Source: CAZNLS01 sp964573895 (GTDB lineage: Bacteria > Acidobacteriota > Aminicenantia > UBA2199). Taken from it: DNA of 64,000 bases. Made by a program: the position numbers and the translations under genes. Under the pieces are notes generated by a model that saw only the letters and a program-made list of their open reading frames with translations, ran no database searches and had not been told where the DNA came from. The stretch lies in assembly GCA_964573895.1 (NCBI GenBank), contig CAZNLS010000001.1, positions 18,220-82,219 on the forward strand, in the 5' to 3' direction. Below are positions 6,344-16,494 of the stretch, piece after piece. Each line of letters starts with the position of its first letter. The stretch's first letter is position 1.

Positions 6344-9300
6344 TCAAAATCTTTTTAAAAAATTCTTAAAAAATATTCTCAGGTCGTCGAAGTAAGTATA
6401 AAATATCGGCACTGCAAAAAGTGTTATGAATGTGGCTGATATAAGTCCTCCTATAAGAGTTATCCCCATTGGGGCATAAGGAATTCCAATCAGACCCGAA
6501 TTTCCCAGGGCCATCGGGAGCAAACCGAAGATTGTAGTCAACGCTGTCATTAATATCGGTCTGAATCTGTTCATGCCCGCAACAAGAATTGCCTGCTCCC
6601 TCTGCATTCCCGACTTCCTGTACTGGTTAACAAGATCTATCAGAACAATCGCATTATTTACGACAACACCGATCAGGACTACAAGTCCAATCCCTGCCAT
6701 TATTTCAAATGTTGTTCCGGTCAGAAAAATCAGCCAATAAGATCCAACAAATGCAGCCGGTATTGCTATGAGAACCGACAAAGGCAGAATGAACGATTCA
6801 AATAGAACTCCCATGATGATAAAGACAAATATTATTGAGAATATCAATGCACTGGCAAGATCCTGGTCCTGATCACGAAACCTTCTTCCCCGTCTTCCCT
6901 CTTCATAGTAGTATCCTGTAGGAAACCTGAAATCTTTCAATATCTTTCCTATCTTTGCTGTCATTTTTCTCATGTCCACATCGCCAAAGTATACTTTTAC
7001 TTCCATAAACGATTTCCCATTTTCTCTTTGTATACTTCCAAGACTTTTGTGGAAAGTAAAGTTTGCAATGGAACTAAGAGTTGTATCGGTTCCGGATTCA
7101 GTCTGGATAAAGAGGTTTTTTAGCTGTGCATATGAATCTCTGAACCGCGGATCAGATTTAATATATATAGGGATCTCTTTCTCATTATCCTGGTAATTAG
7201 ATATCTTTCTCTTCCTCAAATTGAATGCAACTACCTGACCTATATAGTTGGGATTAAGTCCTATTGTATATGCCTTGTCTCTATTCACATCTATATGTAT
7301 CTCATCATTTCCGGTTTCACTGTCAGTCTCTACATTAATAACGCCCTTGACAAGTTTAATCTGTTTTTCAATTTCATCTGCCAGATTTTCCAGAACCCCG
7401 GTATCATAACCTCTAAGGGAAAATGTATATGCCGAGTCTTCTCCTCCTCCCTGGTCCCGCCATGAAGTTCTCAGGCGCACTCCCGGGATAACAGGAAGGT
7501 TTTTCTTTATATCGGCAACAAGCTCCTCTCTGGATAATCTTATATATGAAGATATTCCAAACATATTTTTAAGCTTCCTGAAAATAACCTGGTACCACTG
7601 AGTTGCATTATCGGGTTTGAGATAGACTTCTATTCGGCCGCGAAAGTTATTCGCCCTGCTGGAAATATGATCGATATGATATATATGATCTTTCTTTCTG
7701 ATTCCGTCTGATATGAATTTCAGAGTTTTGTCTACCTTCTCAATACTGTAATTTGAAGGGAATCTGCAGATTATCCGGGCATCACTGGAACTGCCTCCGG
7801 CAGAATCGGATTTTTTCATCATTTTTTGAGGATAGAACTGGCTAAAAATTATTATAATTATGATCAGGATTGCATCGATTCTGTGTTTAAGTGATTTTAC
7901 GAGGAGATTTTGATAAACCTGGGTTACTTTGTTGTGAGTTGCATAAATTATCTTAGTCTTTTTAGGGATGGCAAAGGTTGATGCAAGAGGTATGAAAATA
8001 AGTGCTATCAACAGGCTTGCGATTAGTGCAAAAATTACCGGAACTCCTATTCTTGTCAGGTAGAAAGACATCCCTGAATTTCCTGACATTATCATAAGCG
8101 GAAGAAAAACTACGACCGTTGTCAGGGTAGCAAGAGTAATTGCAAGACCTACTTCGGATGCTCCCAGAACTGCAGCTTTCTTAAGTCCGATGCCATCTCC
8201 GTTGAGCCTGTAAATATTTTCGGTAATAACAATCGCATTGTCTACTACAAGACCTATAGATACCATCAATCCCATCATTGTAATTGAATTAAGAGTCCAC
8301 CCGATGGAATATATTATCATTATAGATACGAGAAGCGAGAGAGGTATTGCAAGAGTAAGCATTAGTGTTATTCTTGTTCTTCTCAGAAATAGAAACAGGA
8401 TTAAAAAAGCAAAAAAGCCTCCCCACATCATTGTTGTTTTCAGATTGTTTATCGAGTCATTTATCACTTTTCCCTGGTTCCAGAAAACAAAGTAGTTAAC
8501 CCCTTTTAGTTCAGGCCTGCTTTTGAACTGTTCTTCTAATTTTTTAATTATGGCTTTACAAACTTCAACTGTATTAGCCTCGCTCTCTTTATAAGCTACA
8601 ATTCCACCTGCTAATTTCCCATCAACCCTCATAATGCTTCTCTGCTCTTCATCAAAATCGTACTTTACTTCAGCAATGTTTTTTAACCTGACACCCTCTT
8701 TAATATTGATATTTTGGATCTGCTCAAGCGAATTGAACTTTGACTTGCTTCTCAGTAAAAGTTTATTTTTCCCTGAATAAACATATCCACTGGACATGGA
8801 AAAGTTATCCTTCATCAATCGCTGCATAATTGTATATAGATTGACCCTGTAGGCTTTTACCATATCTGCATTAATAATTATCTGGATATACTTCTCCCTT
8901 AGTCCGAACATTTCGGTATTTGCAACACCTTTGATCCCTTCGATCTGCTTATTGATAAATTTATCAGTGGCATAATAGGGATCTTTTATGTTTCCTTCAT
9001 ATGAGACTCCCATGTAAATGATCGGTTCATCATTGTTCCTGAATCTCCTGACAAATATATTTTCTATCTCATCGGGGATAAGGGCCCTCCCCCTCTCGAT
9101 TCTGTCGGTAACCTGGGCATATGCAAGATCCATATTCGTTCCCTGTGCAAACTCCATCCAGAACCAGACCCCGGAAGTCCTCGAATTACTAAATATTCTT
9201 TTGAGGTCTTTTACTGTTTTCAATTCTCCTTCCATCGGTTTGACTATCTGCTCCTCTATCTCCTTGGGATTTGCATCCGGATAGGGGACCCATACACCAA

Positions 9301-9460
9301 GAAACGGAGGGTTAAACCCCGATGGAAGAAGATCAAGCTTTATTTTTGAATATGAAACAAATCCAATCACCAGTACCGCAACAAGAATCATCGTTACTGT
9401 CACAGGCCTGTTTAGCGAAAATTTAGGTATCAGCCTTTCTCTAATCTTATAATTGTCCAT
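6344..9460 (-). CDS. RND-family efflux pump, HAE1/AcrB type, second of two
   Basis: 1038 residues, the usual length for AcrB-like inner-membrane proton antiporters that expel drugs or lipophilic compounds with an adaptor and an outer-membrane channel. The N-terminal helix (residues 20-40) is followed by the porter domain, then a helix bundle with SIGLVVDNAIVITENIYR, which keeps one of the two helix-4 aspartates. The second half repeats the plan with GVVVNNAIVLIDLVNQYRK. Its start lies 2 bp after the stop of the larger RND gene, so the two are co-translated, as in MdtBC-type heteromeric pumps. No TolC-like gene is in the window. It is convergent with the displaced icmF end. Confidence 0.92.
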   Translation of the reverse strand: MDNYKIRERLIPKFSLNRPVTVTMILVAVLVIGFVSYSKIKLDLLPSGFNPPFLGVWVPYPDANPKEIEEQIVKPMEGELKTVKDLKRIFSNSRTSGVWFWMEFAQGTNMDLAYAQVTDRIERGRALIPDEIENIFVRRFRNNDEPIIYMGVSYEGNIKDPYYATDKFINKQIEGIKGVANTEMFGLREKYIQIIINADMVKAYRVNLYTIMQRLMKDNFSMSSGYVYSGKNKLLLRSKSKFNSLEQIQNINIKEGVRLKNIAEVKYDFDEEQRSIMRVDGKLAGGIVAYKESEANTVEVCKAIIKKLEEQFKSRPELKGVNYFVFWNQGKVINDSINNLKTTMMWGGFFAFLILFLFLRRTRITLMLTLAIPLSLLVSIMIIYSIGWTLNSITMMGLMVSIGLVVDNAIVITENIYRLNGDGIGLKKAAVLGASEVGLAITLATLTTVVVFLPLMIMSGNSGMSFYLTRIGVPVIFALIASLLIALIFIPLASTFAIPKKTKIIYATHNKVTQVYQNLLVKSLKHRIDAILIIIIIIFSQFYPQKMMKKSDSAGGSSSDARIICRFPSNYSIEKVDKTLKFISDGIRKKDHIYHIDHISSRANNFRGRIEVYLKPDNATQWYQVIFRKLKNMFGISSYIRLSREELVADIKKNLPVIPGVRLRTSWRDQGGGEDSAYTFSLRGYDTGVLENLADEIEKQIKLVKGVINVETDSETGNDEIHIDVNRDKAYTIGLNPNYIGQVVAFNLRKRKISNYQDNEKEIPIYIKSDPRFRDSYAQLKNLFIQTESGTDTTLSSIANFTFHKSLGSIQRENGKSFMEVKVYFGDVDMRKMTAKIGKILKDFRFPTGYYYEEGRRGRRFRDQDQDLASALIFSIIFVFIIMGVLFESFILPLSVLIAIPAAFVGSYWLIFLTGTTFEIMAGIGLVVLIGVVVNNAIVLIDLVNQYRKSGMQREQAILVAGMNRFRPILMTALTTIFGLLPMALGNSGLIGIPYAPMGITLIGGLISATFITLFAVPIFYTYFDDLRIFFKNFLKRF

Positions 9461-9462
9461 AT

Positions 9463-12400
9463 TTATTTACTAAACCTGTTATATACCAGGGGAATTAGTA
9501 CAAGTGTTAAAAAAGTCGCACTTAACAGTCCTGCGATGACTGATATAGCCATCGGTGTCCTGATCTCAGTACCTTCTCCCAGACCAATTGCCATCGGTAA
9601 TAGTCCAAGGACAGTCGTCATCGTTGTAATAAGGATAGGCCTCAGCCTGATCTTTCCAGCCTGCTTTATCGCTTCAATCTTTTCAACTCCCCGCTTTCTT
9701 AAAGTGTTTATATAATCGATAAGAACAATAGCATTGTTGACAACTATTCCTACCAGTGTGATTATACCTATATAGACTGTTACTCCGACAGGAATATTCA
9801 GTACAAAGAGGGTCAAATAGACTCCGATAAGAGCCATCGGGATTGTAAACAGAATGAGGAAAGGATGTAAAAAGGATTCAAATTGAGAAGCCATAACTAT
9901 ATATACAAGAAAAATTGCCAGTATCATCGCCATGGTCAGACTGTTTAAAGATGTTTTCATCTCCTTGTTCTGACCGGACAGGTCATATGTGAAATCCTCA
10001 GGCATGTTGTATTCATCAACTACATCATATATCTTTTTTACAGCATTTGTAAGGCTGATTCCGGCGATATTGGCAGAAATAATTGCCGATCTATCCTGAT
10101 TGACACGCCGTATTTCGTTAGGACCGTTAAGGATCTCTATCTTTGCAACACTATTCAGAAAAATCGGGATTTCTGCTCCGGGATTTATTATTAAATTATT
10201 TATGTTTTCAACCCTTTTCCTCTGATCTTCCTTTAAAAACACACGTATATCAACCCTGCGGTCTCTCTCTTTATATTTCGTGGGGACATTTCCCTCAACT
10301 TTATTTTTAACAAGTGTTGCAACATCAAACGCATTCAGCCCGAAATGTGACAACCTGTCTCTGTCAAATTCTATTACTAACTCCGGAAAACCAGACTTTA
10401 TACTGTTCTGTACATCTTTGAGCCCGTCAATATGTGATATTTTTTCATAAAGCTCTGTACTTACCCTTCGCAACTCCTTTAAGTTATACCCTTTTATAAC
10501 AAGTTCGATAGGTGATTTGATAGTAAAGAGTGCAGGCCTTGAGATATTGAAATTCAGATCAGTATAATTCTTCAATATTGACCTGATATTTGAGATTACA
10601 ATTTCTTCCGAAGCCTGGATGTTTCCTCCCTTTTTTATATTTACAGTTATTTTCCCAACATGTTCCCCTACCTCTTTTTCACTTAGTTCATCTTTGGTAG
10701 TTCCTGCAACATAGCTTGAATTACTTACAAGTGCAAGGGATGAAACATCTTTTGCTATCTCTTTTAGGATTTTATCGCTATTGTCAACCGGTGTTCCCAC
10801 TGGAAAAGTAGTATTCACATAAATTGTTCCCTGATGAACTTCGGGAATTAGTTCTTCTCCTATATTCGGGACCACCACAAACATGGTAAACAGAAATATC
10901 AGAAGAACCGTAGTAATTATAACTTTATCGTTTTTTAAAGATCTGTCCAGCAGTTTAGGGTAATTGTCCGTAATAAATCCGATAAATTTCCCGAAACCAA
11001 TAGTAATCACTTTTATTACAGGTGCAATTAAAGTTAAAAACATAACCAGCAGTAGTTTTCCTACAATCAATAAAGTTCCGGCAAAGGTAAAAAAGATCCT
11101 GACAATAAGAAAAAACAGGGTGTTTACCAGATACCGGATTAGGTAGTAAAGATAGGAAAGTGTCATATCCCAAAGCAGAAGTTTTAATAGAAGCAAAACG
11201 AACATAAATATTTTTGAAATGAAATTTTTTCTCTTTAAAAATCCGGAAATGAATACATTTATGTTTTTCTTAAACCAGGGGGCACGCTCCGATACTGAAT
11301 TCAAAAAATTCTTTACAGGATAATTTGAGAAATAGTTATCCCATGGGATTCTGTGCTTAACTGATTTCTTTTCAATTTTTTCAAATATTTCGGCGAAGTA
11401 GGCCCGTGTATCTCTTCCGGATAGAAGACCGGATATCGCCAGAACAGGATAGAATAAAACAAAAAAAGTAGTGGTCAATATATAAAGCAGGGCCAATAGA
11501 AATTCAAAAATAATAGTTCCTGAAAACTTTATTGCTTCAAAGAACATCATGAACCAGTTCCCGGTTGTCCTGTCTTTTTCAACTCTGAATCTGAAACTGT
11601 TTTGGATTGGAAACTCTTTTCTTTTCATTTTTCTTGAAGCAAGCATTGGAATAAAAAACAGTGATACCAGAAGTGACGCCAGGAGAGAAAAGACAACAGA
11701 GAGTGAAAGATCTCCGAATATCTGGCCTGCAACACCCTCAACAAATACAATTGGGAAGAAAACTGCAATTGTAGTAAGTGTGGAGGCGATTACAGCTCCT
11801 CCGACTTCTGATACACCTCTCACCGCAGACTCTACCCATCCATCACCCTCCTCTCTGCACCTGAATATACTTTCCATAACAACAATTGAGCTGTCCACAA
11901 GCATTCCGATACCAAGTGCAAGCCCTCCGAGAGACATTATATTAAGGCTGACTTTAAACAGGTTCAATGGAGCAAATGTCGTTATTATTGACAGAGGTAT
12001 TGCTATTGCAACAATAAGAGTTGTGGAAAAATGCCTCAGGAAAAGGTATAGAACAAGTATTGCAAAAATTCCTCCGAGAACTGCTGTATTTTTCACCTCG
12101 TTTATTGAATTTTCTATAAATATAGATTGATCTGATAATATTTTATAATCAATATTTTTCGGAAGTCTCCATGAGATGAAATTAGTCATCTGCTTATGAA
12201 CTGCTCTTTGTTTAAAAGCTGCTCTTCCTTTGGCAAATGTTTTCTTCATTTTTCCGAGATTTTTTACATAATTTTGCTGTTCGGGTGTGCCAAAAAGTTT
12301 TTCCTTTACTCTTTTACTGACATCGACTATATTGGCATCGGCTTCCTTGAATATATTTATTTCGATACTTTCAAATCCGTCAACCCTGGTTATTACCTTT

Positions 12401-13203
12401 CTCTCCTTATGACTTTCAACAACAGTTGCAATATCCTTCAATCTTATGGAAATATTACCTCTTTTTACAATAATTATATTTCCTATTTCCCTGACTGATT
12501 TAAATTCATTTAAAGTTCTTACTATATATTCTGTCTTACCCTCTTTTATATTACCTCCGGCAAGATTTATATTTTCCTGTGTTAATCTTCGGGTTACTAC
12601 GTTAAAGTCAATTTTTGTAGTTGCAAGTTTCTTTTCATCTATTTTTACAAGTATCTCTTTTTCATAACCGCCCTTCACTCTTGCTGCTGCAACACCCGGC
12701 ACAGACTCCAACTCTCTTGCTATTTCATCCTCTACAATTTCCCTCAATCTTACCAGGGGAATATCACTCACGATCCCGATTCTTAATACAGGATCAAGTG
12801 AAGGATCATATCGAAGTATCATTGGACGTTCAACAGCCTTGTCAAGATAAGTCTGGTCGATTTTTTCCCTTATCTCCTGTGCAGATCTGTCGAGATTTAC
12901 ATTCCATGTGAACTCCAGGATTATATCGGATTGCTCCGGTCGGGACACAGAAGTAATCGATACCAGATCTTTTATCAGGCTCAGCTGTTCCTCCAGAGGT
13001 CTCGAGACAACATTCTCCACTTCTTCCGGAGCAGCTCCCGAGTATTCGGTTCTAATTGTGTATGTTGGATAGGAAATCTCGGGCATCAGTTCCCAGCTTA
13101 ATCTCTTAAGGCTGACATACCCAAACACGGCTATTCCTATCGTGATCATCAGAATAGCAACCGGTTTTTTTACAGTAAATTCGAATTTTGATTTAAATTT
13201 CAT
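9463..13203 (-). CDS. RND-family efflux pump with an enlarged central membrane insert
   Basis: 1246 residues, about 200 longer than AcrB. The first half has the usual helix 1 (14-33), porter domain and helices 2-6 with GIGMLVDSSIVVMESIFR (D437 fits the proton-relay aspartate). The second half resumes near residue 760 and ends with GIVVNNAIVLIDYINTLRKR and the closing helices. Between them, residues ~525-745 form an extra block with at least three strongly hydrophobic stretches (~560-595, 662-690, 693-735) separated by charged segments. This linker is short in AcrB. The gene follows the adaptor by 14 bp and precedes the second RND gene by 2 bp. Substrate unknown. Confidence 0.92.
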   Translation of the reverse strand: MKFKSKFEFTVKKPVAILMITIGIAVFGYVSLKRLSWELMPEISYPTYTIRTEYSGAAPEEVENVVSRPLEEQLSLIKDLVSITSVSRPEQSDIILEFTWNVNLDRSAQEIREKIDQTYLDKAVERPMILRYDPSLDPVLRIGIVSDIPLVRLREIVEDEIARELESVPGVAAARVKGGYEKEILVKIDEKKLATTKIDFNVVTRRLTQENINLAGGNIKEGKTEYIVRTLNEFKSVREIGNIIIVKRGNISIRLKDIATVVESHKERKVITRVDGFESIEINIFKEADANIVDVSKRVKEKLFGTPEQQNYVKNLGKMKKTFAKGRAAFKQRAVHKQMTNFISWRLPKNIDYKILSDQSIFIENSINEVKNTAVLGGIFAILVLYLFLRHFSTTLIVAIAIPLSIITTFAPLNLFKVSLNIMSLGGLALGIGMLVDSSIVVMESIFRCREEGDGWVESAVRGVSEVGGAVIASTLTTIAVFFPIVFVEGVAGQIFGDLSLSVVFSLLASLLVSLFFIPMLASRKMKRKEFPIQNSFRFRVEKDRTTGNWFMMFFEAIKFSGTIIFEFLLALLYILTTTFFVLFYPVLAISGLLSGRDTRAYFAEIFEKIEKKSVKHRIPWDNYFSNYPVKNFLNSVSERAPWFKKNINVFISGFLKRKNFISKIFMFVLLLLKLLLWDMTLSYLYYLIRYLVNTLFFLIVRIFFTFAGTLLIVGKLLLVMFLTLIAPVIKVITIGFGKFIGFITDNYPKLLDRSLKNDKVIITTVLLIFLFTMFVVVPNIGEELIPEVHQGTIYVNTTFPVGTPVDNSDKILKEIAKDVSSLALVSNSSYVAGTTKDELSEKEVGEHVGKITVNIKKGGNIQASEEIVISNIRSILKNYTDLNFNISRPALFTIKSPIELVIKGYNLKELRRVSTELYEKISHIDGLKDVQNSIKSGFPELVIEFDRDRLSHFGLNAFDVATLVKNKVEGNVPTKYKERDRRVDIRVFLKEDQRKRVENINNLIINPGAEIPIFLNSVAKIEILNGPNEIRRVNQDRSAIISANIAGISLTNAVKKIYDVVDEYNMPEDFTYDLSGQNKEMKTSLNSLTMAMILAIFLVYIVMASQFESFLHPFLILFTIPMALIGVYLTLFVLNIPVGVTVYIGIITLVGIVVNNAIVLIDYINTLRKRGVEKIEAIKQAGKIRLRPILITTMTTVLGLLPMAIGLGEGTEIRTPMAISVIAGLLSATFLTLVLIPLVYNRFSK

Positions 13204-13217
13204 TTTGCTTTCTTCTT

Positions 13218-14333
13218 TTAGAGAAGTGATTTTACAAGTTTTACTTTAGAATTGTTTTTGAGAGTACTCTTCCCTGCGGAAACCAGCTTGTCTCCCATTA
13301 CAATCCCACTTGAAACTTCAACTTTTCTTCCGTCGTCAAAACCTGTTTTTACTTCCACTTTTATTGCAATATTTTTTTTGTTTACTTTAAATACAAAAAC
13401 CCTTCCTTCTTCAAAAAGAAGAATATCCTTTGTCACAAGAATCACATTTTTATGTACTTTTTTTATCACTTTTACATTTACAAACTGGCCGACCACCAGC
13501 TTGTTCCTCAAATCTCTCACACCTACAGTAATCTTGAAAGTGCCGCTCTGGGGATCTATTGCAGGTGAGATTCTTTTTACATATCCATTGAGTTCGACAT
13601 TGCCGGCTGATACCACGGTTTTTTGTTTTAAGTATATATTACCATTCTCCTGCTCCGGAACATTTATAACAGCAATCTTTTCCTTCATATAAACTACTGA
13701 AAATGTTAATTGGGCTGTGGTTATCTTGTTCCCGACTCTGATATATCTTTTTGTAACAAGTCCTGAAATAGGAGATTTAATCCTTGTATACGAAAGAAGC
13801 AGTTTCTTCTGTTCCCAGTCAAGTTTGCTTTTTTGAAGACTGAACTTAAGCTTGTCATATTCTTCTCTGCTTATCAGCTCTTTTTCAAAAATCTCCTTCT
13901 GCCTCGAAAATTCTATTTTCTGCTGTTCATAGGTTATCTTGTCTCTTTTCTCATTTATTACCGCCTCTCTGTCATCAAGACGGGCAAGAACATCTCCTTT
14001 TTTAACAGCATCACCTTCATCTTTGTAGATCTCTTCAATGATCCCTGAAGTCATCGGGTATATGTCTACGGTTTTTTCCGAATCTATATTACTCGAAAAC
14101 AGAAGGAAAGAATTTATATCACCTTTTTCAGGCAATTTTACGGAGACGGGGATCAGGTCTGTATCCTTTCCCGGTTTCCCATTGAATTTTTTTCCTCTTT
14201 GTTCACCGGAATCGGCAATTTTTTTATTATCATTGCTTTTTGTTGCATTATTATTCTCTTTATTTCCGGAACATGAAACCATTAAAAAAGTTAACGCTAA
14301 AATCGTAAAAAATGCTGTTTTAATCATTTTCAT
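13218..14333 (-). CDS. RND periplasmic adaptor lipoprotein (MFP/HlyD family)
   Basis: I start it at the ATG at 14331-14333: TAGGAG sits 8 bases upstream, and the product then begins MKMIKTAFFTILALTFLMVSC, a lipoprotein signal with the lipid-modified Cys ~20 residues in; the longer open frame to 14477 lacks these features. The ~370-residue protein has the biotinyl-lipoyl half (SGIIEEIYKDEGDAVKKGDV), a helical hairpin, the returning lipoyl half (TRIKSPISGLVTKRYI) and a beta-barrel (INVPEQENG...VSAGNVELNGYVKRI). Such adaptors bridge RND pumps to TolC. It is the first gene of the operon and presumably serves both pumps. Confidence 0.9.
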   Translation of the reverse strand: MKMIKTAFFTILALTFLMVSCSGNKENNNATKSNDNKKIADSGEQRGKKFNGKPGKDTDLIPVSVKLPEKGDINSFLLFSSNIDSEKTVDIYPMTSGIIEEIYKDEGDAVKKGDVLARLDDREAVINEKRDKITYEQQKIEFSRQKEIFEKELISREEYDKLKFSLQKSKLDWEQKKLLLSYTRIKSPISGLVTKRYIRVGNKITTAQLTFSVVYMKEKIAVINVPEQENGNIYLKQKTVVSAGNVELNGYVKRISPAIDPQSGTFKITVGVRDLRNKLVVGQFVNVKVIKKVHKNVILVTKDILLFEEGRVFVFKVNKKNIAIKVEVKTGFDDGRKVEVSSGIVMGDKLVSAGKSTLKNNSKVKLVKSLL

Positions 14334-14484
14334 TATCTGACTCCTATCTATCAAACTGCAAAAATCTCGTATCAGCTTCTCAGAAAATATAACGAAAAAA
14401 TTAAAAAAAAGTTTTAATATTTTTTGTAATCTTCCTGAAATTACTGGAAAAATCAGTTCTTCTTCACTTAAGATCAATCTAAAA

Positions 14485-14514
14485 TTGAATTATTATTTAA
14501 AACTGTGATATATT
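14485..14514 (+). promoter_or_regulatory. Putative sigma-70 promoter for the TRAP operon
   Basis: TTGAAT (14485-14490), an 18-base spacer and TATATT (14509-14514) lie just upstream of the lipoprotein gene at 14547, within the divergent spacer facing the efflux operon. Confidence 0.45.
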
Positions 14515-14546
14515 ATTCTCAACAATCATAAAGAAGTGGAGACAAT

Positions 14547-15506
14547 ATGTTGTCATTATTGAAAAAATATCTTTCAATTATAATTCTTCCGGCATTACTA
14601 CTGATAAATTCATGTTCTATAAATAAATTTGTCATTAACAAAGTCGGAGACGCTTTAACCGGTTCAGGTTCAAGTACTGTATTTACAGGAGATAACGATC
14701 CGGAACTTGTCGGCGATGCTCTTCCTTTTGCAATAAAGATGTATGAATCACTTCTGAATTCCGCACCTTACCACAGGGGCCTTCAGCTTCAGACCGGAAG
14801 TCTCTATGTGATGTATGCAAATGCTTTTCTTGACAATCCATCAAGCATGATGAGTGATGACAGATATGAGAAAAAAGAGTTTTTAATGAAAAGAGCCAAA
14901 AACCTCTATCTGAGAGGCAGGGATATCCTTCTTGATTCTTTGGAAAAAAGATATCCCGGATTTATGTCAAAATTAAATTCAAAAAACCCCGAATCAGCAT
15001 TCAATAAAATAAAAAAAAATGAAGCTCCGTTTTTTTACTGGGCTGCAGCAGGGTGGATAGGGGCATTTTCGATTGACCCTTTTGACATGAAACTTGGAAT
15101 AACCCTTCCGAGAGCTAATGCCATGATGAAAAAAGTAACGGAACTTGATAAAAATTTCAGCAGGGGGGCAATATTTGACTTTTACATTTCATACTACGGT
15201 TCACTCCCGGATTATATGGGCGGAGACGTAAAAAAGGCAAGAGCAAATTTCAATGATTCAATAGAGTACTATAAAGGGAAAACAGCATCGCCGTATGTCT
15301 CTCTGGCAACAACTGTTTCAATCAAGACTCAGAACATAAAGGAGTTCAGGGATCTGTTAAAAAAAGCAATAAAAGTTGATATCTCAAAAGACCCCGATAA
15401 CAGACTTGTTAATATTCTGAATATAAGAAAAGCCAAATGGTATTTAGCACATGAAGAAGATTTTTTTCTAACAACTGACGAGGAGAACAGAGATGAAAAA
15501 AAATAG
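14547..15506 (+). CDS. tatT: TRAP-associated TPR lipoprotein, TatT family
   Basis: 319 residues with a lipoprotein signal (hydrophobic stretch ending LLINSC, Cys ~23). The body is helical with the FAIKMYESLLNSAPYHRGLQL, FYWAAAGWIGAFSIDPFDM and YYGSLPDYMGGDVKKARANF stretches that characterise TatT, the periplasmic tetratricopeptide partner described for Treponema pallidum, which forms a trimer binding three substrate-binding TatP subunits. The next two genes encode exactly those partners (TatP and the membrane permease), overlapping by 14 bp. Ligand unknown; hydrophobic organic acids are suspected for the family. The start has GTGGAGA upstream. Confidence 0.85.
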   Translation: MLSLLKKYLSIIILPALLLINSCSINKFVINKVGDALTGSGSSTVFTGDNDPELVGDALPFAIKMYESLLNSAPYHRGLQLQTGSLYVMYANAFLDNPSSMMSDDRYEKKEFLMKRAKNLYLRGRDILLDSLEKRYPGFMSKLNSKNPESAFNKIKKNEAPFFYWAAAGWIGAFSIDPFDMKLGITLPRANAMMKKVTELDKNFSRGAIFDFYISYYGSLPDYMGGDVKKARANFNDSIEYYKGKTASPYVSLATTVSIKTQNIKEFRDLLKKAIKVDISKDPDNRLVNILNIRKAKWYLAHEEDFFLTTDEENRDEKK

Positions 15507-16494
15507 GATAACATTTTGTACAATACTATTTTTTTGTTCATCGGTAATATTTTCGATGACCATTAAAATCGGTAGTGTCGCTCCATTAAAATCACCATGG
15601 GACAAAGCTCTCCGTGAAATGGCCAGAGAATGGAAGAAAATTTCCAACGGAAAGATCATTGTGAAAATATATCCCGGTGGTATTGCCGGTAGTGAAAAAA
15701 ACATGATAACCAAAATAAAAATACGGCAGCTTCAGGGAGCCGTATTCACTAACAGGGGGTTAACAAAGATATATTCCGATTTTTATGTTTTAAATGTTCC
15801 TTTTGCATTCTCAAGTGATAAAGAATTTCTTTATGTTGTAGAAAGAATGAATCCGGTCTTTGAAAAAAAAATACGTGAGAAAGGTTACAAAGTGATAATT
15901 TGGTCAATGGCCGGATGGGTGAGACTCTTCGGCAAAAACCCTTTGATCTACCCAAAAGATCTGAAAAAATTGAAACTTTCATTTGCTACCGGAGAGCCTG
16001 AACTTGAACAAGCCTGGCGCAAATCAGGGTTTCAGGTTATCCCAAACGAGTTGAAAGATATGCTCATGGCCCTCCAGAGCGGAATGGTAAGTGCATTTTA
16101 CCTCCCACCGCTTATAGCAGCATCAGGACAATATTTTCCCCTTGCACCAAATATGAATCCATTACGAATCGCACCAATATACGGGGGCATAGTTCTCTCA
16201 AACCGGGTATGGGAAAGAATTCCGCTGGATCTGAGAAAGAAATTCTCAAAGGTCACAAAGAGATTGGCAGCAGAACTTTACAAAAAAACCGGAAACCTGG
16301 AACAGGAAGCAATCGATACAATGAAAAAGAACGGCCTGAAGATTCCTCCGCTCCCAAAGGATGCAATTTCATTATGGAGAAAATCCGCCAGGAAGGGGAT
16401 GGATCTTCTTATTGACAATGTGTTTTCTCGTGAAATCTACGACATGATGATAAAGTATCGAAATGAATTCAATGGAAAAAACAGAACACATTAA
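15493..16494 (+). CDS. tatP: TRAP transporter substrate-binding protein, DctP/TatP family
   Basis: 333 residues with a cleavable or anchored N-terminal hydrophobic segment (5-22), then the DctP fold: IKIGSVAPLKSPWDKALREM, KIIVKIYPGGIAGSEKNMI, and the selectivity-region signature MALQSGMVSAFYLPP. The conserved ligand-binding Arg of C4-dicarboxylate binders is not obvious in VRLFGKNPLI, so the substrate may not be a simple carboxylate. It overlaps the upstream lipoprotein by 14 bp and the downstream permease by 32 bp; such tight nesting implies translational coupling and fixed stoichiometry. Confidence 0.85.
   Translation: MKKNRITFCTILFFCSSVIFSMTIKIGSVAPLKSPWDKALREMAREWKKISNGKIIVKIYPGGIAGSEKNMITKIKIRQLQGAVFTNRGLTKIYSDFYVLNVPFAFSSDKEFLYVVERMNPVFEKKIREKGYKVIIWSMAGWVRLFGKNPLIYPKDLKKLKLSFATGEPELEQAWRKSGFQVIPNELKDMLMALQSGMVSAFYLPPLIAASGQYFPLAPNMNPLRIAPIYGGIVLSNRVWERIPLDLRKKFSKVTKRLAAELYKKTGNLEQEAIDTMKKNGLKIPPLPKDAISLWRKSARKGMDLLIDNVFSREIYDMMIKYRNEFNGKNRTH

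Noticed and set aside
11549..12130. Plus-strand frame of 193 codons
   Set aside because: Antisense to the large RND gene; Ser/Thr/Ile-rich low-complexity translation with no start signals.
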